The translations under genes and the position numbers were made by a program. 64,000 nt of DNA from Bacteroidales bacterium (GTDB lineage Bacteria > Bacteroidota > Bacteroidia > Bacteroidales > UBA932), in the NCBI GenBank assembly GCA_015060405.1, contig SUYN01000003.1:115383-179382 (forward strand), read 5' to 3'. The notes under the pieces are model-generated. The model made no database searches. It was not told the origin of the DNA and was given only the letters and a program-made list of their open reading frames with translations. Every line of letters begins with the position of its first letter. Position 1 is the first letter of the stretch. Positions 1 to 9,652 of the stretch are shown here, in pieces.

Positions 1-16
1 GGTGGGCATACACCGG

Positions 17-54
17 AAAAAAGTGGCAGATTCCGATCCGGGATCTGCCACTTT
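17..54 (-). terminator. Rho-independent terminator of the MFS permease gene
   Basis: An 11-bp perfect stem (20-30 with 44-54) is extended by weaker pairs towards a small loop. Read on the minus strand it is followed by six U. It lies about 20 bases past the stop of the permease gene, so it probably ends that transcript. Confidence 0.8.
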
Positions 55-73
55 CTTATGTTGATGCTAAGTG

Positions 74-1354
74 TTATGCGAGTTTTGTGTTGTCCTTCGG
101 TTCCTTGAAGAGGATCATGAAGGCTATTGTCACAACGAGTGCATATCCTGCGAATACATACCATGCTGCACTCCAGTCCGGCTCGGCTGCGTTATATACA
201 AAGTGATTGACAACCGCCTGGGCGCTGAGGGTTCCGATGGTCGCTCCGATACCGTTGGTCATGAGCATGAAGAGTCCCTGTGCGCTGTTCTGGATCTTTC
301 CTGTGGTTCTCTGATTTACATAGAGGGAACCGGAAATGTTGAAGAAGTCGAATGCGACTCCGTACACGATCATGGAGAGGATGAGCATCCATACGCCTGC
401 ACCGGGGTCTCCGGCTCCGAAGAGTCCGAAACGGAGAACCCACGCAAGCATTGCGATGAGCATGACCTTCTTGATGCCGAAAAGCCTCATGGCTACAGGG
501 ATGAGAAGGATGCCGAGGGTCTCGGAGATCTGTGATATGGAGATGAGGGCATTGGCGTTGCGTGCGCCCCATGTCTGGGCGAACTCGGGAACTTCCTTGA
601 AGTGCGAGATGAAAGGATTGGCGAATCCGTTTGTGATCTGAAGAGCCACGCCAAGCAGCATCGAGAATATGAAGAAGATGGCCATCTGCCTGTCCTTGAA
701 GAGCGAGAAGGCATCGAGGCCCATCTTCTGTGCAAATGTCTGGTTCTCGCCGCCTGCAGATACGCATGGGCATGCAGGAAGTGTGAAGCAGTAGAGGAAC
801 ATGGCAGCACCCAGGATGCCTGAAACGAAGAACTGGTTGTAGGAGTGCTGATACTGTACTCCGTCACCGTTTGTCACGAAGTTCACGAAAAGCATCGCAC
901 AGATGAATCCGATCGTTCCGAATACGCGGATAGGAGGGAAGTCCTTGACGGTGTCGTAGCCGTTCTTTTCAAGGATGTTGAATGCTACTGAGTTGGACAG
1001 GGCGATTGTAGGCATGTAGAATGCCACGCTGAGGGCGTAAAGGCCGAAGAGGATGCCGAATGACACCTCGTTTCCGGCAGTCATTCCATAAAAGCCGGCT
1101 CCGATCATGGCTGCACCAGCGATGCCGTGGCAATAGCCGAGCAGTTTCTGTGCAGGAATGTATTTGTCTGCCACGATACCCATGAGGGTAGGCATGAATA
1201 TGGACACGATGCCCTGCATCGCATAGAAGATGCCGATGCGTGATGCAAGTCCGACGCCTGCGAGGTAGCTTCCCATCGAGGTGAGATATGATCCCCACAC
1301 GGCCCATTGGATGATATTCATCACTATCAGCCTGAGTCTGATTGATTTGTTCAT
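74..1354 (-). CDS. MFS nucleoside:H+ symporter-like permease (NupG family)
   Basis: This 426-residue inner-membrane protein has about 12 hydrophobic segments. Its N-terminus (MNKSIRLRLIVMNIIQWAVW) and the GSYLTSMGSYL segment resemble Bacteroidota members of the nucleoside:proton symporter family (NupG/XapB). The likely role is proton-driven uptake of nucleosides or a related small solute; the substrate cannot be read from the sequence. The gene stands alone, diverges from tgt across 123 bases that hold promoter motifs for both directions, and ends in a strong terminator. The family assignment is good and the substrate is inference. Confidence 0.82.
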   Translation of the reverse strand: MNKSIRLRLIVMNIIQWAVWGSYLTSMGSYLAGVGLASRIGIFYAMQGIVSIFMPTLMGIVADKYIPAQKLLGYCHGIAGAAMIGAGFYGMTAGNEVSFGILFGLYALSVAFYMPTIALSNSVAFNILEKNGYDTVKDFPPIRVFGTIGFICAMLFVNFVTNGDGVQYQHSYNQFFVSGILGAAMFLYCFTLPACPCVSAGGENQTFAQKMGLDAFSLFKDRQMAIFFIFSMLLGVALQITNGFANPFISHFKEVPEFAQTWGARNANALISISQISETLGILLIPVAMRLFGIKKVMLIAMLAWVLRFGLFGAGDPGAGVWMLILSMIVYGVAFDFFNISGSLYVNQRTTGKIQNSAQGLFMLMTNGIGATIGTLSAQAVVNHFVYNAAEPDWSAAWYVFAGYALVVTIAFMILFKEPKDNTKLA

Positions 1355-1398
1355 GGTGTTATTGGTAGTTTTTGTGTTGTCAAAATGCCAAAGGCAGA

Positions 1399-1406
1399 CA
1401 AATATA
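1399..1406 (-). promoter_or_regulatory. Bacteroidota -7 promoter motif for the MFS permease
   Basis: On the minus strand this reads TATATTTG, a full match to TAnnTTTG, 45 bases before the permease start. No TTTG is seen about 20 bases upstream, so the call rests on the -7 motif and its position. Confidence 0.5.
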
Positions 1407-1428
1407 CGAGTTTTTGCCTAACTTTTAC

Positions 1429-1436
1429 TATCTTTG
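1429..1436 (+). promoter_or_regulatory. Bacteroidota -7 promoter motif for tgt
   Basis: TATCTTTG matches TAnnTTTG exactly, 41 bases before the tgt start. The same octamer occurs before purM and, on the minus strand, before the efflux operon. No good -33 element is present at the normal spacing. Confidence 0.55.
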
Positions 1437-1477
1437 TCGGTTAAAACTATTATTCCGGCCCGGAGCCATCACATTAT

Positions 1478-2608
1478 ATGAAATTTGTAAAGACACATAA
1501 GGACCCCCAGTCCTCGGCCCGTTGCGGCATGATCACAACGGATCACGGACAGATCGAGACCCCTATCTTCATGCCTGTAGGCACAGTAGGGTCGGTCAAG
1601 GGCATATATCACAGAGACCTGAAGGATGACATCAGGGCCGAGATAATCCTCGGAAACACATATCATCTGTATCTGCGTCCCGGCCTTGATGTGCTCAAGG
1701 CTGCCGGCGGACTGCATAAGTTCGAGTCGTGGGACAGGCCTATCCTCACCGACAGCGGCGGATTCCAGGTCTTCTCCCTCAGCCCTATCAGGAAGCTCAC
1801 GGAGGACGGATGCATCTTCCGGTCGCATATCGACGGATCCAAACATATCTTTACACCGGAAAACAATATGGATACGCAGCGTGTGATCGGTGCCGACATA
1901 GTCATGGCGCTCGACGAATGCTGCCCGGGAGACGCGGACTACAGCTATGCGAAGAAGTCCCTCAAGCTGACACAGAAGTGGCTGGAGCGTTGCATAAGGC
2001 ATTTTGACCGGACCGAGCCGCTCTACGGCTACTCACAGGCACTTTTCCCTATCATACAGGGCTGTGTGTATCCGGACCTCCGTCGTGAGGCCGTGGAGCA
2101 CGCCGCCGCATTTGACCGTGAAGGCTATGCCATCGGAGGCCTGGCCGTGGGAGAGCCTACTGAGAAGATGTACGAGATGCTCGAAGTCGTGTGCCCGATA
2201 ATGCCGGACGACAAGCCGCGCTACCTTATGGGAGTGGGAACACCGGCGAACCTTCTCGAAGGCATCGCGAGGGGAGTGGACATGTTCGACTGCGTGATGC
2301 CTACCCGCAACGGCCGCAACGGCATGCTGTTCACCTGGGACGGAATCATGAACATGAAGAACAGGAAGTGGGCGGACGACTTCTCTCCGCTCGATCCGAA
2401 AGGAACATCCTTCGTGGATCATACATATACCAAGGCATATCTCCGTCACCTTTTTGTGGCGGGCGAGATATTCGCCGGACAGATAGCCAGCGAACACAAC
2501 CTGGCATTTTACCTTGACCTGGTCAGAGAGGCGCGCAAGCACATCAAGGCCGGTGACTTCAAGGCGTGGAAAGACGAGACAGTACGCAGGATAACAACAA
2601 GATTATAG
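1478..2608 (+). CDS. tgt: Queuine tRNA-ribosyltransferase (tRNA-guanine transglycosylase)
   Basis: This cytosolic enzyme of 376 residues exchanges the wobble guanine of GUN-anticodon tRNAs for a queuosine precursor. Visible signatures are DSGGFQVFSL with general acid/base Asp92, AIGGLAVGE in the substrate loop, and the nucleophile motif FDCVMPTRNGRNG with Asp271. The structural zinc site is unusual. The three cysteines of the canonical C-x-C-x2-C after LDP are replaced by Gly309, Ser311 and Asp314, although the later histidine (HNL) remains. I recall the same loss in other Bacteroidota TGTs, so it is probably a lineage trait and not decay. The LptF/LptG-type gene follows after 3 bases, suggesting co-transcription. 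Confidence 0.96.
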   Translation: MKFVKTHKDPQSSARCGMITTDHGQIETPIFMPVGTVGSVKGIYHRDLKDDIRAEIILGNTYHLYLRPGLDVLKAAGGLHKFESWDRPILTDSGGFQVFSLSPIRKLTEDGCIFRSHIDGSKHIFTPENNMDTQRVIGADIVMALDECCPGDADYSYAKKSLKLTQKWLERCIRHFDRTEPLYGYSQALFPIIQGCVYPDLRREAVEHAAAFDREGYAIGGLAVGEPTEKMYEMLEVVCPIMPDDKPRYLMGVGTPANLLEGIARGVDMFDCVMPTRNGRNGMLFTWDGIMNMKNRKWADDFSPLDPKGTSFVDHTYTKAYLRHLFVAGEIFAGQIASEHNLAFYLDLVREARKHIKAGDFKAWKDETVRRITTRL

Positions 2609-2611
2609 TAA

Positions 2612-3706
2612 ATGATAGATCTCAGACCAAAGAAACTGGACGCCTACATCGTCCGGAAGTTCATCACCACATTCTTTGTGGCGCTGGTCCTCATCATCGG
2701 CATCGTCATTATCTTCGACATCAGCGAGAAGATTGACGATTTTGTCGAGAAGGAGGCCCCGCTCAGAGCTATCATATTCGATTATTACCTGAATTTCGTG
2801 CCGTATTTCATGAATATGTTCAGTCCTCTGTTCGTGTTCATAACGGTCATATTCTTCACGTCGAAGATGGCTGCGGATTCGGAGATAATCGCAATCCTTT
2901 CGGGAGGCGTGAGCTTCCACAGGATGATGATGCCGTATATATTCTCGGCCACACTGATCGCCATCCTGTCCCTGTGGCTGAATCTCTTCGTCATCCCGGA
3001 CGCCAACAAGACAAGGGTGGCATTCGAGGATCAGTACTTCAAGACAAAGACCAAGAGTCTGGGACGAAACGTCCACTATCAGATCGCTCCGGGAGAGTTC
3101 GCTTATGCGGAGTCCTTCAGCTCGTGGAACAATACTGCCTACCGCTTTACCCTTGAAAGGATAGAGGACCACAGGCTTGTGTCCAAGATCTCAGCTGAGA
3201 CTGCCGTCTATGACACGACCCGAGGCTGCTGGAGGCTGAAGAAGTACTTCATCCGCGACTACAACGAGGACCTTACTGACAACATCCGCAGCGGCCGCCA
3301 GCTCGATACCATCATCCCTCTGACGGTCCAGGATTTCTTTGTGAATGAAAAGACGGTCCAGACGCTTGACTACCACGAACTGAATGAACTGATTGAAGTC
3401 CAGAAGATGCGAGGTGACGCAAATGTGAAGATGGCGATGATCGAGCAGAACACACGCTTCGCCCTTCCGTTCTCCGCCTTTATCCTGACCATCATGGGAG
3501 TCGCCCTCTCATCCAAGAAGAGGAGGGGAGGAATAGGCTGGAACATAGGAATAGGCATTGCCCTGGCGTTTACCTACATCCTTTTCCTCCGTTTCAGCCA
3601 GATGTTCGTCCACACCGACACACTGTCGCCGGCTCTTGCCCTTTGGCTGCCGAACATAGTGTTCAGCATAATAGCCGCCGTGCTGTACAAGATAGCGCCT
3701 AAGTAA
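2612..3706 (+). CDS. LptF/LptG (YjgP/YjgQ) family permease
   Basis: This 364-residue inner-membrane protein has the layout of LptF/LptG: one or more membrane segments at the N-terminus (around residues 15-75 and 100-125), a soluble periplasmic beta-jellyroll middle (about 130-270), and three membrane segments at the C-terminus. KLDAYIVRKF at the start is typical. LptF and LptG form the membrane part of the ABC machine that moves lipopolysaccharide towards the outer membrane. I cannot tell F from G by sequence alone, so no symbol is given. It follows tgt by 3 bases, and its stop overlaps an in-frame upstream ATG of the next gene. Confidence 0.88.
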   Translation: MIDLRPKKLDAYIVRKFITTFFVALVLIIGIVIIFDISEKIDDFVEKEAPLRAIIFDYYLNFVPYFMNMFSPLFVFITVIFFTSKMAADSEIIAILSGGVSFHRMMMPYIFSATLIAILSLWLNLFVIPDANKTRVAFEDQYFKTKTKSLGRNVHYQIAPGEFAYAESFSSWNNTAYRFTLERIEDHRLVSKISAETAVYDTTRGCWRLKKYFIRDYNEDLTDNIRSGRQLDTIIPLTVQDFFVNEKTVQTLDYHELNELIEVQKMRGDANVKMAMIEQNTRFALPFSAFILTIMGVALSSKKRRGGIGWNIGIGIALAFTYILFLRFSQMFVHTDTLSPALALWLPNIVFSIIAAVLYKIAPK

Positions 3707-3726
3707 TGAATATATATAATGATACC

Positions 3727-5628
3727 ATGAAAAAAATACTGTTTTTTGTTCTTTTGTTTATCGGATCAGCTGTTTATGGCCAGACTGTTTCGGAGGTTTA
3801 TGCCAATAAGGATCTGTATGTCTATGAGATAGGATATGGTGAGACTTTGGAAGAGGCGGACAAGAATGCCATGACTGCCCTTTCCAATCACTCAGTGAAA
3901 GTGTTTCACTCGGCATCCTATTCTACAGAAGATGTCATGTCCACTGCCGGTAATTCAAGCAATTCTGCATATTCCGACCAGACATCGATTACCAGCATGA
4001 TGTATCTTCCTAATGTTGGCCGTCACATTCTTTCTGATGAGAATGGCAAGAAGCGCGTGATGAGATTTGTCAGCAAGGAGGATTGGGAGCATCGTTATGA
4101 TGCTTGTAAGTCAAAAATCGAGGATTTTGTTGTCAGTGCCAGATATGCAGAGGAGGATGGAGTGATAGATGATGCATTGCGCCAGTTCAGCTGGGCTTAT
4201 GCACTTTTGATGGTGTACCCGGGTGAACCGATTGTGATTGAGGGAGTTACCGGTGGATTGTCGCAGTATTGCCTGTCTTCCATCAAACGAATCCTTTCTG
4301 GTCTGGACATCAAGGTCGTGGACGTTGAGGAAGTAGGCAAGGGGACGAATCAGCTGTATCCTTATCGTCTGAAGCTTGACCTCACCTACAAGGAAGAGCC
4401 GGTCCAGTATCTCACATTCAGCTATTTTGACGGAGTCGAGTTCGTAGACGGTTCCACAGCCAAGGACGGACGTACCATGGTGGAGATGCGCAGGTTGCCG
4501 GACAGTTTCACGCTGGACGTGGAGTGTATTCATCGTGACCTCGCCATGAGCCTTGAGCCTAATATTCATGCAATCCTTCAGAGTCCTGGAGTAGATATGA
4601 AGTTCGAGGGCGAGATGATCGACGTGGCCATAGACTATAATCCTGAGAGCGAGGCTGTGCAGGCAGCTGGTACAAACAGCTTTGCAGTCACAACCGAGGC
4701 TATCCGGTCTGCCGTTGACAACAAGCTGAAACAGGCTGTTGCGACTCATAAGGCAGTCGAGTCGGAAATCCAGGATTATTCGAAATATGAAAAGGTGATG
4801 GCTGATGTCACAAAAGGTATCAGGTCTTCAGACATGCAGCATCTCCGCGACCTTTTCACTGATGACGGCTGGAAAGATTTCTCTATGATTGTGGCGTCCG
4901 GAAATCCTGTCATCATCCGTGAGCCGGAATTCCGTTTCCTTCAGCTGGATTCCCTGCTTCTGTGCAGGAGCATCCCTGTGAAGCTCAAGTTCAGCGGAAA
5001 CAGGTCTTTTGTAGAGGATGTAACCTTCCGTTTTAATCTCAATACCAACAAGATCCAGTCAGTGGCCTATGCCTTGTCTTCAAGGGTGGAGTCCCACATC
5101 ATGTCCATGGATTGGGAAGACAAGGGCCGACTCACTCTTATCAACTTCCTTGAGGACTACAGGACAGCGTATTGTCTTAAAGATATCGATTATATAAAGA
5201 CGGTATTTGCGGATGATGCCTATATCATCGTCGGAAAGCAGTTGAGGAAGACCCAGCCTAAGACCAATGATGCTGTCAAGCTGAATCTTTCTTCAGAAAC
5301 CATAGAGTATCAGACCAAGACCAAGGGTGAGTACATCCGTGACCTGAATCAGAGTTTCAGAAGCAAGGAGTTCGTGAATATCCGTTTTGAAGAGTGTGAT
5401 GCAGATAAGGGATATAACGAGAAGGAAGGAATATATGCAGTGCAGGTGAAGCAGCACTATTTCTCGAACAACTATGCCGATGAGGGCTTTCTTACACTGG
5501 CGATCGACATGAGGGATGAGAAGAATCCTCTGGTGAAGGTCAGGGTATGGCAGAAGGAACGTAATGAGGAATATACTGCCGAGACCATGATCGACAGGAC
5601 AATCTCTACAGGTCACGGTATCTATTGA
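3727..5628 (+). CDS. Secreted protein of unknown function with an N-terminal LPP20-like region
   Basis: The 633 residues begin with a clear signal peptide (MKKILFFVLLFIGSAVYGQ). The upstream ATG at 3706 would put seven residues ahead of it and overlaps the previous stop, so 3727 is preferred. Residues about 25-150 (GYGETLEEADKNA..., then RFVSKEDW) resemble the LPP20-type domain of Bacteroidales periplasmic proteins. The middle and C-terminal parts have no motif I recognise, although two stretches (around 370-430 and 470-570) look like repeated small alpha+beta folds. Codon use is more AT-rich than in neighbouring tgt and purM. It is probably periplasmic or outer-membrane associated. No function is proposed. 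Confidence 0.8.
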   Translation: MKKILFFVLLFIGSAVYGQTVSEVYANKDLYVYEIGYGETLEEADKNAMTALSNHSVKVFHSASYSTEDVMSTAGNSSNSAYSDQTSITSMMYLPNVGRHILSDENGKKRVMRFVSKEDWEHRYDACKSKIEDFVVSARYAEEDGVIDDALRQFSWAYALLMVYPGEPIVIEGVTGGLSQYCLSSIKRILSGLDIKVVDVEEVGKGTNQLYPYRLKLDLTYKEEPVQYLTFSYFDGVEFVDGSTAKDGRTMVEMRRLPDSFTLDVECIHRDLAMSLEPNIHAILQSPGVDMKFEGEMIDVAIDYNPESEAVQAAGTNSFAVTTEAIRSAVDNKLKQAVATHKAVESEIQDYSKYEKVMADVTKGIRSSDMQHLRDLFTDDGWKDFSMIVASGNPVIIREPEFRFLQLDSLLLCRSIPVKLKFSGNRSFVEDVTFRFNLNTNKIQSVAYALSSRVESHIMSMDWEDKGRLTLINFLEDYRTAYCLKDIDYIKTVFADDAYIIVGKQLRKTQPKTNDAVKLNLSSETIEYQTKTKGEYIRDLNQSFRSKEFVNIRFEECDADKGYNEKEGIYAVQVKQHYFSNNYADEGFLTLAIDMRDEKNPLVKVRVWQKERNEEYTAETMIDRTISTGHGIY

Positions 5629-5633
5629 TGTAG

Positions 5634-6647
5634 ATGGACCTGAAAAAGACAATAAAGGAATGGATGCTTCCCATCGCGATGGTGACGGGAGCATCCGTTT
5701 ATCTTTTGTATCACATCATGCCCGAACCGGTGCATCGTGCAGGGCCTTTCCTGGAAGGGCTGGTGGGTGTGGCACAGCCTCTTCTTATATTTCTGATGCT
5801 CTTCCTGACTTTCTGCCGTATAGAACCGAAGGATCTCAAGCTTCACCGCTGGCACTGGTGGCTTCTCCTGATCCAGGGAGGACTTTTCCTCATTCTCGGC
5901 CTGCTGGCGATGTGGCTCATAGGTTCGTCGGAGGGTGGTCAGCATGAAAGGCTGGTGCTGGTGGAAAGCGCAATGCTGTGCCTGATCTGTCCGACAGCGA
6001 CAGCTGCTGCTGTGGTGACGAGGAAATTAGGAGGTGACGTGGCCGGAATCACGACCTACACTGTCCTCATCAACCTTCTGACAGCTCTTCTGGTTCCGCT
6101 GGTTGTCCCGCTGATCCATCCGGTGCAGGGGCTCGATTTCATGACGGGGTTCTCGGTGATCATGGCAAAGATATTCCCGCTTCTGATCATGCCTTGCCTG
6201 GCTGCCTGGCTGGTGCGCTATCTTCTTCCGAAGTTCCACCGCCGCCTGCTGGAGTACCCTGATGTGGCCTTCTATCTCTGGGCAGTCGCCCTGACTCTTG
6301 CAATAGCGGTAACGACCAAGTCGATAGTCCACAGCACGATGAGTGTTCCGCTGCTTATGGTCATGGGGCTTGTCTCGCTTGTCTGCTGTGTCTTCCAGTT
6401 TGCCGTGGGACGTCTTGTAGGCAGGAGCTACCGCCCTCGGCGCAAGGACGTGAGTCCGGATGCCGGGGAGCGCGGCAGACAGATGCGCAAAGTCACCGCC
6501 GGACAGTCCCTCGGCCAGAAGAACACCGTCTTTGCCATCTGGATGGGTTACACCTTCATGACTCCCGAAACCGCCATCATCGGCGGCCTCTACAGCATCT
6601 GGCACAACCTCTACAATTCCTGGCAGCTCTATCGTGCCGGCAGGTGA
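5634..6647 (+). CDS. BASS-like (bile acid:sodium symporter family) transporter
   Basis: This 337-residue protein has about nine or ten hydrophobic helices. The CPTATAAAVVTRKLGGD segment in the middle is typical of the BASS/BART superfamily crossover region. It probably carries a small organic anion across the inner membrane; bile acid is only the family name and not a substrate claim. The ATG lies 5 bases after the stop of the preceding secreted protein, so they may share a transcript. The C-terminal region about 265-290 is a charged insert (RPRRKD...ERGRQMRK) between the last helices. The superfamily call is moderate to good. Confidence 0.72.
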   Translation: MDLKKTIKEWMLPIAMVTGASVYLLYHIMPEPVHRAGPFLEGLVGVAQPLLIFLMLFLTFCRIEPKDLKLHRWHWWLLLIQGGLFLILGLLAMWLIGSSEGGQHERLVLVESAMLCLICPTATAAAVVTRKLGGDVAGITTYTVLINLLTALLVPLVVPLIHPVQGLDFMTGFSVIMAKIFPLLIMPCLAAWLVRYLLPKFHRRLLEYPDVAFYLWAVALTLAIAVTTKSIVHSTMSVPLLMVMGLVSLVCCVFQFAVGRLVGRSYRPRRKDVSPDAGERGRQMRKVTAGQSLGQKNTVFAIWMGYTFMTPETAIIGGLYSIWHNLYNSWQLYRAGR

Positions 6648-6819
6648 TCCACCCCGGAAATGCTGCGTGCAGTCCCATTTCAAGACTTGGTCTATGGGAT
6701 TGTGCTGCCACCAAAGTCGCTCTTTTTCAGTGTCTTGTGCTCTGCTTTAGAACTTCTTCTGACGAAAGCAGATGTCTCGACTCCCGCTGGTTGCCCGACA
6801 TGACATCGGCCTCGTTTTC

Positions 6820-6853
6820 TTTGTGGGATATATGATGGAAATTGTTATCTTTG
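6820..6853 (+). promoter_or_regulatory. Promoter of purM
   Basis: TTTG at 6820-6823 and TATCTTTG at 6846-6853 are separated by 22 bases, close to the Bacteroidota -33/-7 pattern. The purM start lies 25 bases further on. The preceding 170 bases (6648-6819) show nothing else recognisable. Confidence 0.65.
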
Positions 6854-6878
6854 CAGGATATTATAATACATACCTGTT

Positions 6879-8048
6879 ATGAGCAATCAGAGATATATGC
6901 AGCGCGGTGTGTCGGCATCGAAGGAAGATGTGCACAACGCTATCAAGAACATCGACAAAGGTATTTTCCCGAAGGCATTCTGCAAGATCATCCCTGACAT
7001 CCTGGGAGGAGATCCCGAGTACTGCAACATCATGCACGCAGACGGAGCCGGAACAAAATCCTCACTTGCCTATCTCTACTGGAAGGAGACCGGAGATCTG
7101 GGAGTGTGGAAGGGCATAGCACAGGATGCGCTCATAATGAATATAGATGACCTGCTGTGCGTGGGAGCAGTCGACAACATTCTTGTGTCTTCCACCATTG
7201 GCCGCAACAAGCTCCTTGTCCCTGGAGAAGTCATCAGCGCAATCATAAACGGTACAGACGAACTTCTTGCTGAACTCCGCGAGATGGGAGTCGGAGTCTA
7301 TGCAACAGGTGGAGAGACTGCCGATGTGGGTGACCTTGTGCGCACCATCATCGTGGACTCGACGGTTACCTGCCGCATGAAGCGCAGCGATGTCATCGAC
7401 AATGCCAACATCCGTCCGGGTGATGTGATCGTGGGACTTGCATCGTATGGCCAGGCTACATACGAAAAGGAATATAACGGCGGTATGGGAAGCAACGGTC
7501 TTACCAGCGCCCGCCATGACGTGTTCTCGAAGTACCTTGCAGAGAAGTATCCCGAGAGCTACGACAAGGGAGTGCCGGAAGATCTCGTGTATAGCGGAGC
7601 CTTGAAGCTGACAGATGCTGTCGAGGGCTCGCCGCTTGATGCCGGAAAGCTCGTGCTTTCACCTACACGCACCTATGCGCCTGTAGTGAAGAAGCTTCTC
7701 GATGCCCTCAGGCCTCAGATCCACGGAATGGTACACTGCTCAGGCGGAGCTCAGACCAAGATCCTGCACTTCGTGGGCGACAACATCCGCGTGATCAAGG
7801 ACAACCTCTTCCCGGTTCCTCCTCTTTTCAGGACAATCCACGAGCAGAGCGGTACGGACTGGGCCGAGATGTACAAGGTTTTCAATATGGGACATCGTCT
7901 CGAAGTCTACCTCTCGCCGGAACATGCTGAGGAAGTCATTGCCATATCAAAGGGCTTCGGCATAGATGCCCAGGTGGTGGGCCGTGTCGAAGAGTGTGAC
8001 CATAAGGAACTTATAATCAGGTCGGAATTCGGAGAATTTGTATATTAA
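6879..8048 (+). CDS. purM: Phosphoribosylformylglycinamidine cyclo-ligase (AIR synthase)
   Basis: PurM closes the imidazole ring of purines: FGAM + ATP gives AIR. The 389-residue protein shows the PurM fold signatures: HADGAGTKSSLAYLYW near residue 50, a DALIMNIDDLLCVGA segment, GVYATGGETADVGD, and a C-terminal ATP-binding half with YGQATYEKEYNGGMGSNGL. It resembles the long Bacteroidota form of PurM, which differs at the N-terminus from the enterobacterial enzyme. The gene sits 42 bases before purH and has its own promoter, so the two are likely co-regulated. Confidence 0.92.
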   Translation: MSNQRYMQRGVSASKEDVHNAIKNIDKGIFPKAFCKIIPDILGGDPEYCNIMHADGAGTKSSLAYLYWKETGDLGVWKGIAQDALIMNIDDLLCVGAVDNILVSSTIGRNKLLVPGEVISAIINGTDELLAELREMGVGVYATGGETADVGDLVRTIIVDSTVTCRMKRSDVIDNANIRPGDVIVGLASYGQATYEKEYNGGMGSNGLTSARHDVFSKYLAEKYPESYDKGVPEDLVYSGALKLTDAVEGSPLDAGKLVLSPTRTYAPVVKKLLDALRPQIHGMVHCSGGAQTKILHFVGDNIRVIKDNLFPVPPLFRTIHEQSGTDWAEMYKVFNMGHRLEVYLSPEHAEEVIAISKGFGIDAQVVGRVEECDHKELIIRSEFGEFVY

Positions 8049-8053
8049 TCGTC

Positions 8054-8074
8054 ATGCCCGACTTGTTCGGGCAT
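8054..8074 (+). terminator. Hairpin between purM and purH
   Basis: An 8-bp perfect stem (8054-8061 with 8067-8074) has a 5-base loop. It is followed by CTTATAATTT and not a strong U run, so it may reduce read-through into purH or stabilise the purM message. It is not a confident terminator. Confidence 0.4.
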
Positions 8075-8090
8075 CTTATAATTTAAATAT

Positions 8091-9641
8091 ATGAGAGCAT
8101 TATTCAGTGTAAGTGATAAGACAGGCGTAGTAGAATTCGCCAGTCAGCTGGTTGAACTCGGATGGGAAATCATCGCGACCGGCGGTACAATGAAGCTTCT
8201 GCAGGATGCAGGGCTCAAGATCATTAACATCAGCGAGATCACAGGTTTTCCTGAGATCTGCGACGGCCGTGTGAAGACGCTTCATCCGAAGGTACACGGA
8301 GGTCTTCTTGGCCGTCGCGACCTCGACAGCCACATCGCCCAGCTCAAGGAGAACGGCATCGAGTTCATAGACATGGTCTGCGTGAACCTCTATCCGTTCA
8401 GACAGACGATCGCGAAGCCTGATGTGACAATGGAGGACGCCATCGAGAACATCGACATAGGAGGACCGTCGATGCTTCGCAGCGCTGCAAAGAACTGGAG
8501 CGCCGTGACGGTTGTCTGCAACCCTGATAACTATGCGAAGATCATATCGGAGATACGCGAGCATGGCAACACGACCAGAGAGACCCGTCTCCAGCTGTCT
8601 GCCGAGGCTTATACCCACACAGCCGAGTACGACATGATGATCGCTACATATATGCGCAAAGCCGCAGGCCTCAATGAGAAGCTCTTCCTTGAGTACGACC
8701 TCAAGCAGAGCCTCCGTTATGGGGAGAACCCTCATCAGAGTGCGAAGTTCTATGCCACCCTTGACAAGGTGCCTTTCTCCCTGGCAACAGCAGAACAACT
8801 CAACGGAAAGGAACTTTCATACAACAACATCCAGGATGCCAATGCAGCCCTTAACATCGTGCGTGAGTTCGATGCTCCGTTCTGTGTAGGTCTAAAGCAC
8901 ATGAACCCGTGCGGTGCGGCGATAGGAACAGATGTAGTCGATGCGTGGAAAAAGGCATATGAGGCTGACAAGGTGAGCATCTTCGGCGGCATCGTTGCGG
9001 TGAACCGTGAGATAAACAAGGAGGTCGCGGAGCTTATGAAGCCGATCTTCCTTGAGATCATCATGGCTCCGGGCTTCACTCCGGAGGCCCTCGAAGTCCT
9101 TTGCACAAAGAAGAACCTTCGTCTCCTGAAGGTGGACATGAGCAAGGAAGAAGGTGGCCACAACCAGTATGTCAGCATGAACGGAGGCATCCTTGTGCAG
9201 GAGCAGGACATAGACACAAAGACTGTTTCTTCAGACATGTGCGTGACACAGGTTAAGCCTTGCGAGGCTCAGCTGACCGACCTTGATTTCGCATGGAGGA
9301 TCGTGAAGCATGTCAAGTCCAATGCCATCGTCGTGGTGAAGGACGGTGCGACCCTTGGTGTCGGTGCAGGCCAGATGAACCGTGTCGGCTCTGCAAAGAT
9401 CGCTCTTGAGCAGGCAGAGGCTGCCTTGAAGGAGGCCGGTAAGGACATCAGAACCGAGGGACTTGTCCTCGGCTCAGACGGTTTCTTCCCATTTGATGAC
9501 ACAGTGACCCTCGCAGCGGAATATGGCGTGAAAGCCATCGTACAGCCGGGCGGAAGTGTCCGCGACGAGGACTCTGTCAAGAAGGCTGATGAGTGCGGCA
9601 TCACAATGCTCTGCACAGGAATGCGTCACTTCAAGCATTAA
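8091..9641 (+). CDS. purH: Bifunctional AICAR formyltransferase / IMP cyclohydrolase
   Basis: PurH carries out the last two steps to IMP. The 516 residues divide into an N-terminal IMP cyclohydrolase (MGS-like) domain, opening with [15 protein letters not shown] and carrying [14 protein letters not shown], and a C-terminal formyltransferase domain from about residue 200. The catalytic motif KHMNPCGAA lies near 265, and FFPFDD and [11 protein letters not shown] appear near the end. The length matches the family. It follows purM, and its stop is only 11 bases from the convergent stop of the ThuA-domain gene, with no terminator visible between them. Confidence 0.97.
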   Translation: MRALFSVSDKTGVVEFASQLVELGWEIIATGGTMKLLQDAGLKIINISEITGFPEICDGRVKTLHPKVHGGLLGRRDLDSHIAQLKENGIEFIDMVCVNLYPFRQTIAKPDVTMEDAIENIDIGGPSMLRSAAKNWSAVTVVCNPDNYAKIISEIREHGNTTRETRLQLSAEAYTHTAEYDMMIATYMRKAAGLNEKLFLEYDLKQSLRYGENPHQSAKFYATLDKVPFSLATAEQLNGKELSYNNIQDANAALNIVREFDAPFCVGLKHMNPCGAAIGTDVVDAWKKAYEADKVSIFGGIVAVNREINKEVAELMKPIFLEIIMAPGFTPEALEVLCTKKNLRLLKVDMSKEEGGHNQYVSMNGGILVQEQDIDTKTVSSDMCVTQVKPCEAQLTDLDFAWRIVKHVKSNAIVVVKDGATLGVGAGQMNRVGSAKIALEQAEAALKEAGKDIRTEGLVLGSDGFFPFDDTVTLAAEYGVKAIVQPGGSVRDEDSVKKADECGITMLCTGMRHFKH

Positions 9642-9652
9642 TATATAGGTGA

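Noticed and set aside
1411..1436. TTTTTG at 1411-1416 as the -33 element of the tgt promoter
   Set aside because: The spacer to the -7 motif would be only 12 bases, while about 20 is normal. The -7 motif is kept and the -33 assignment is not.
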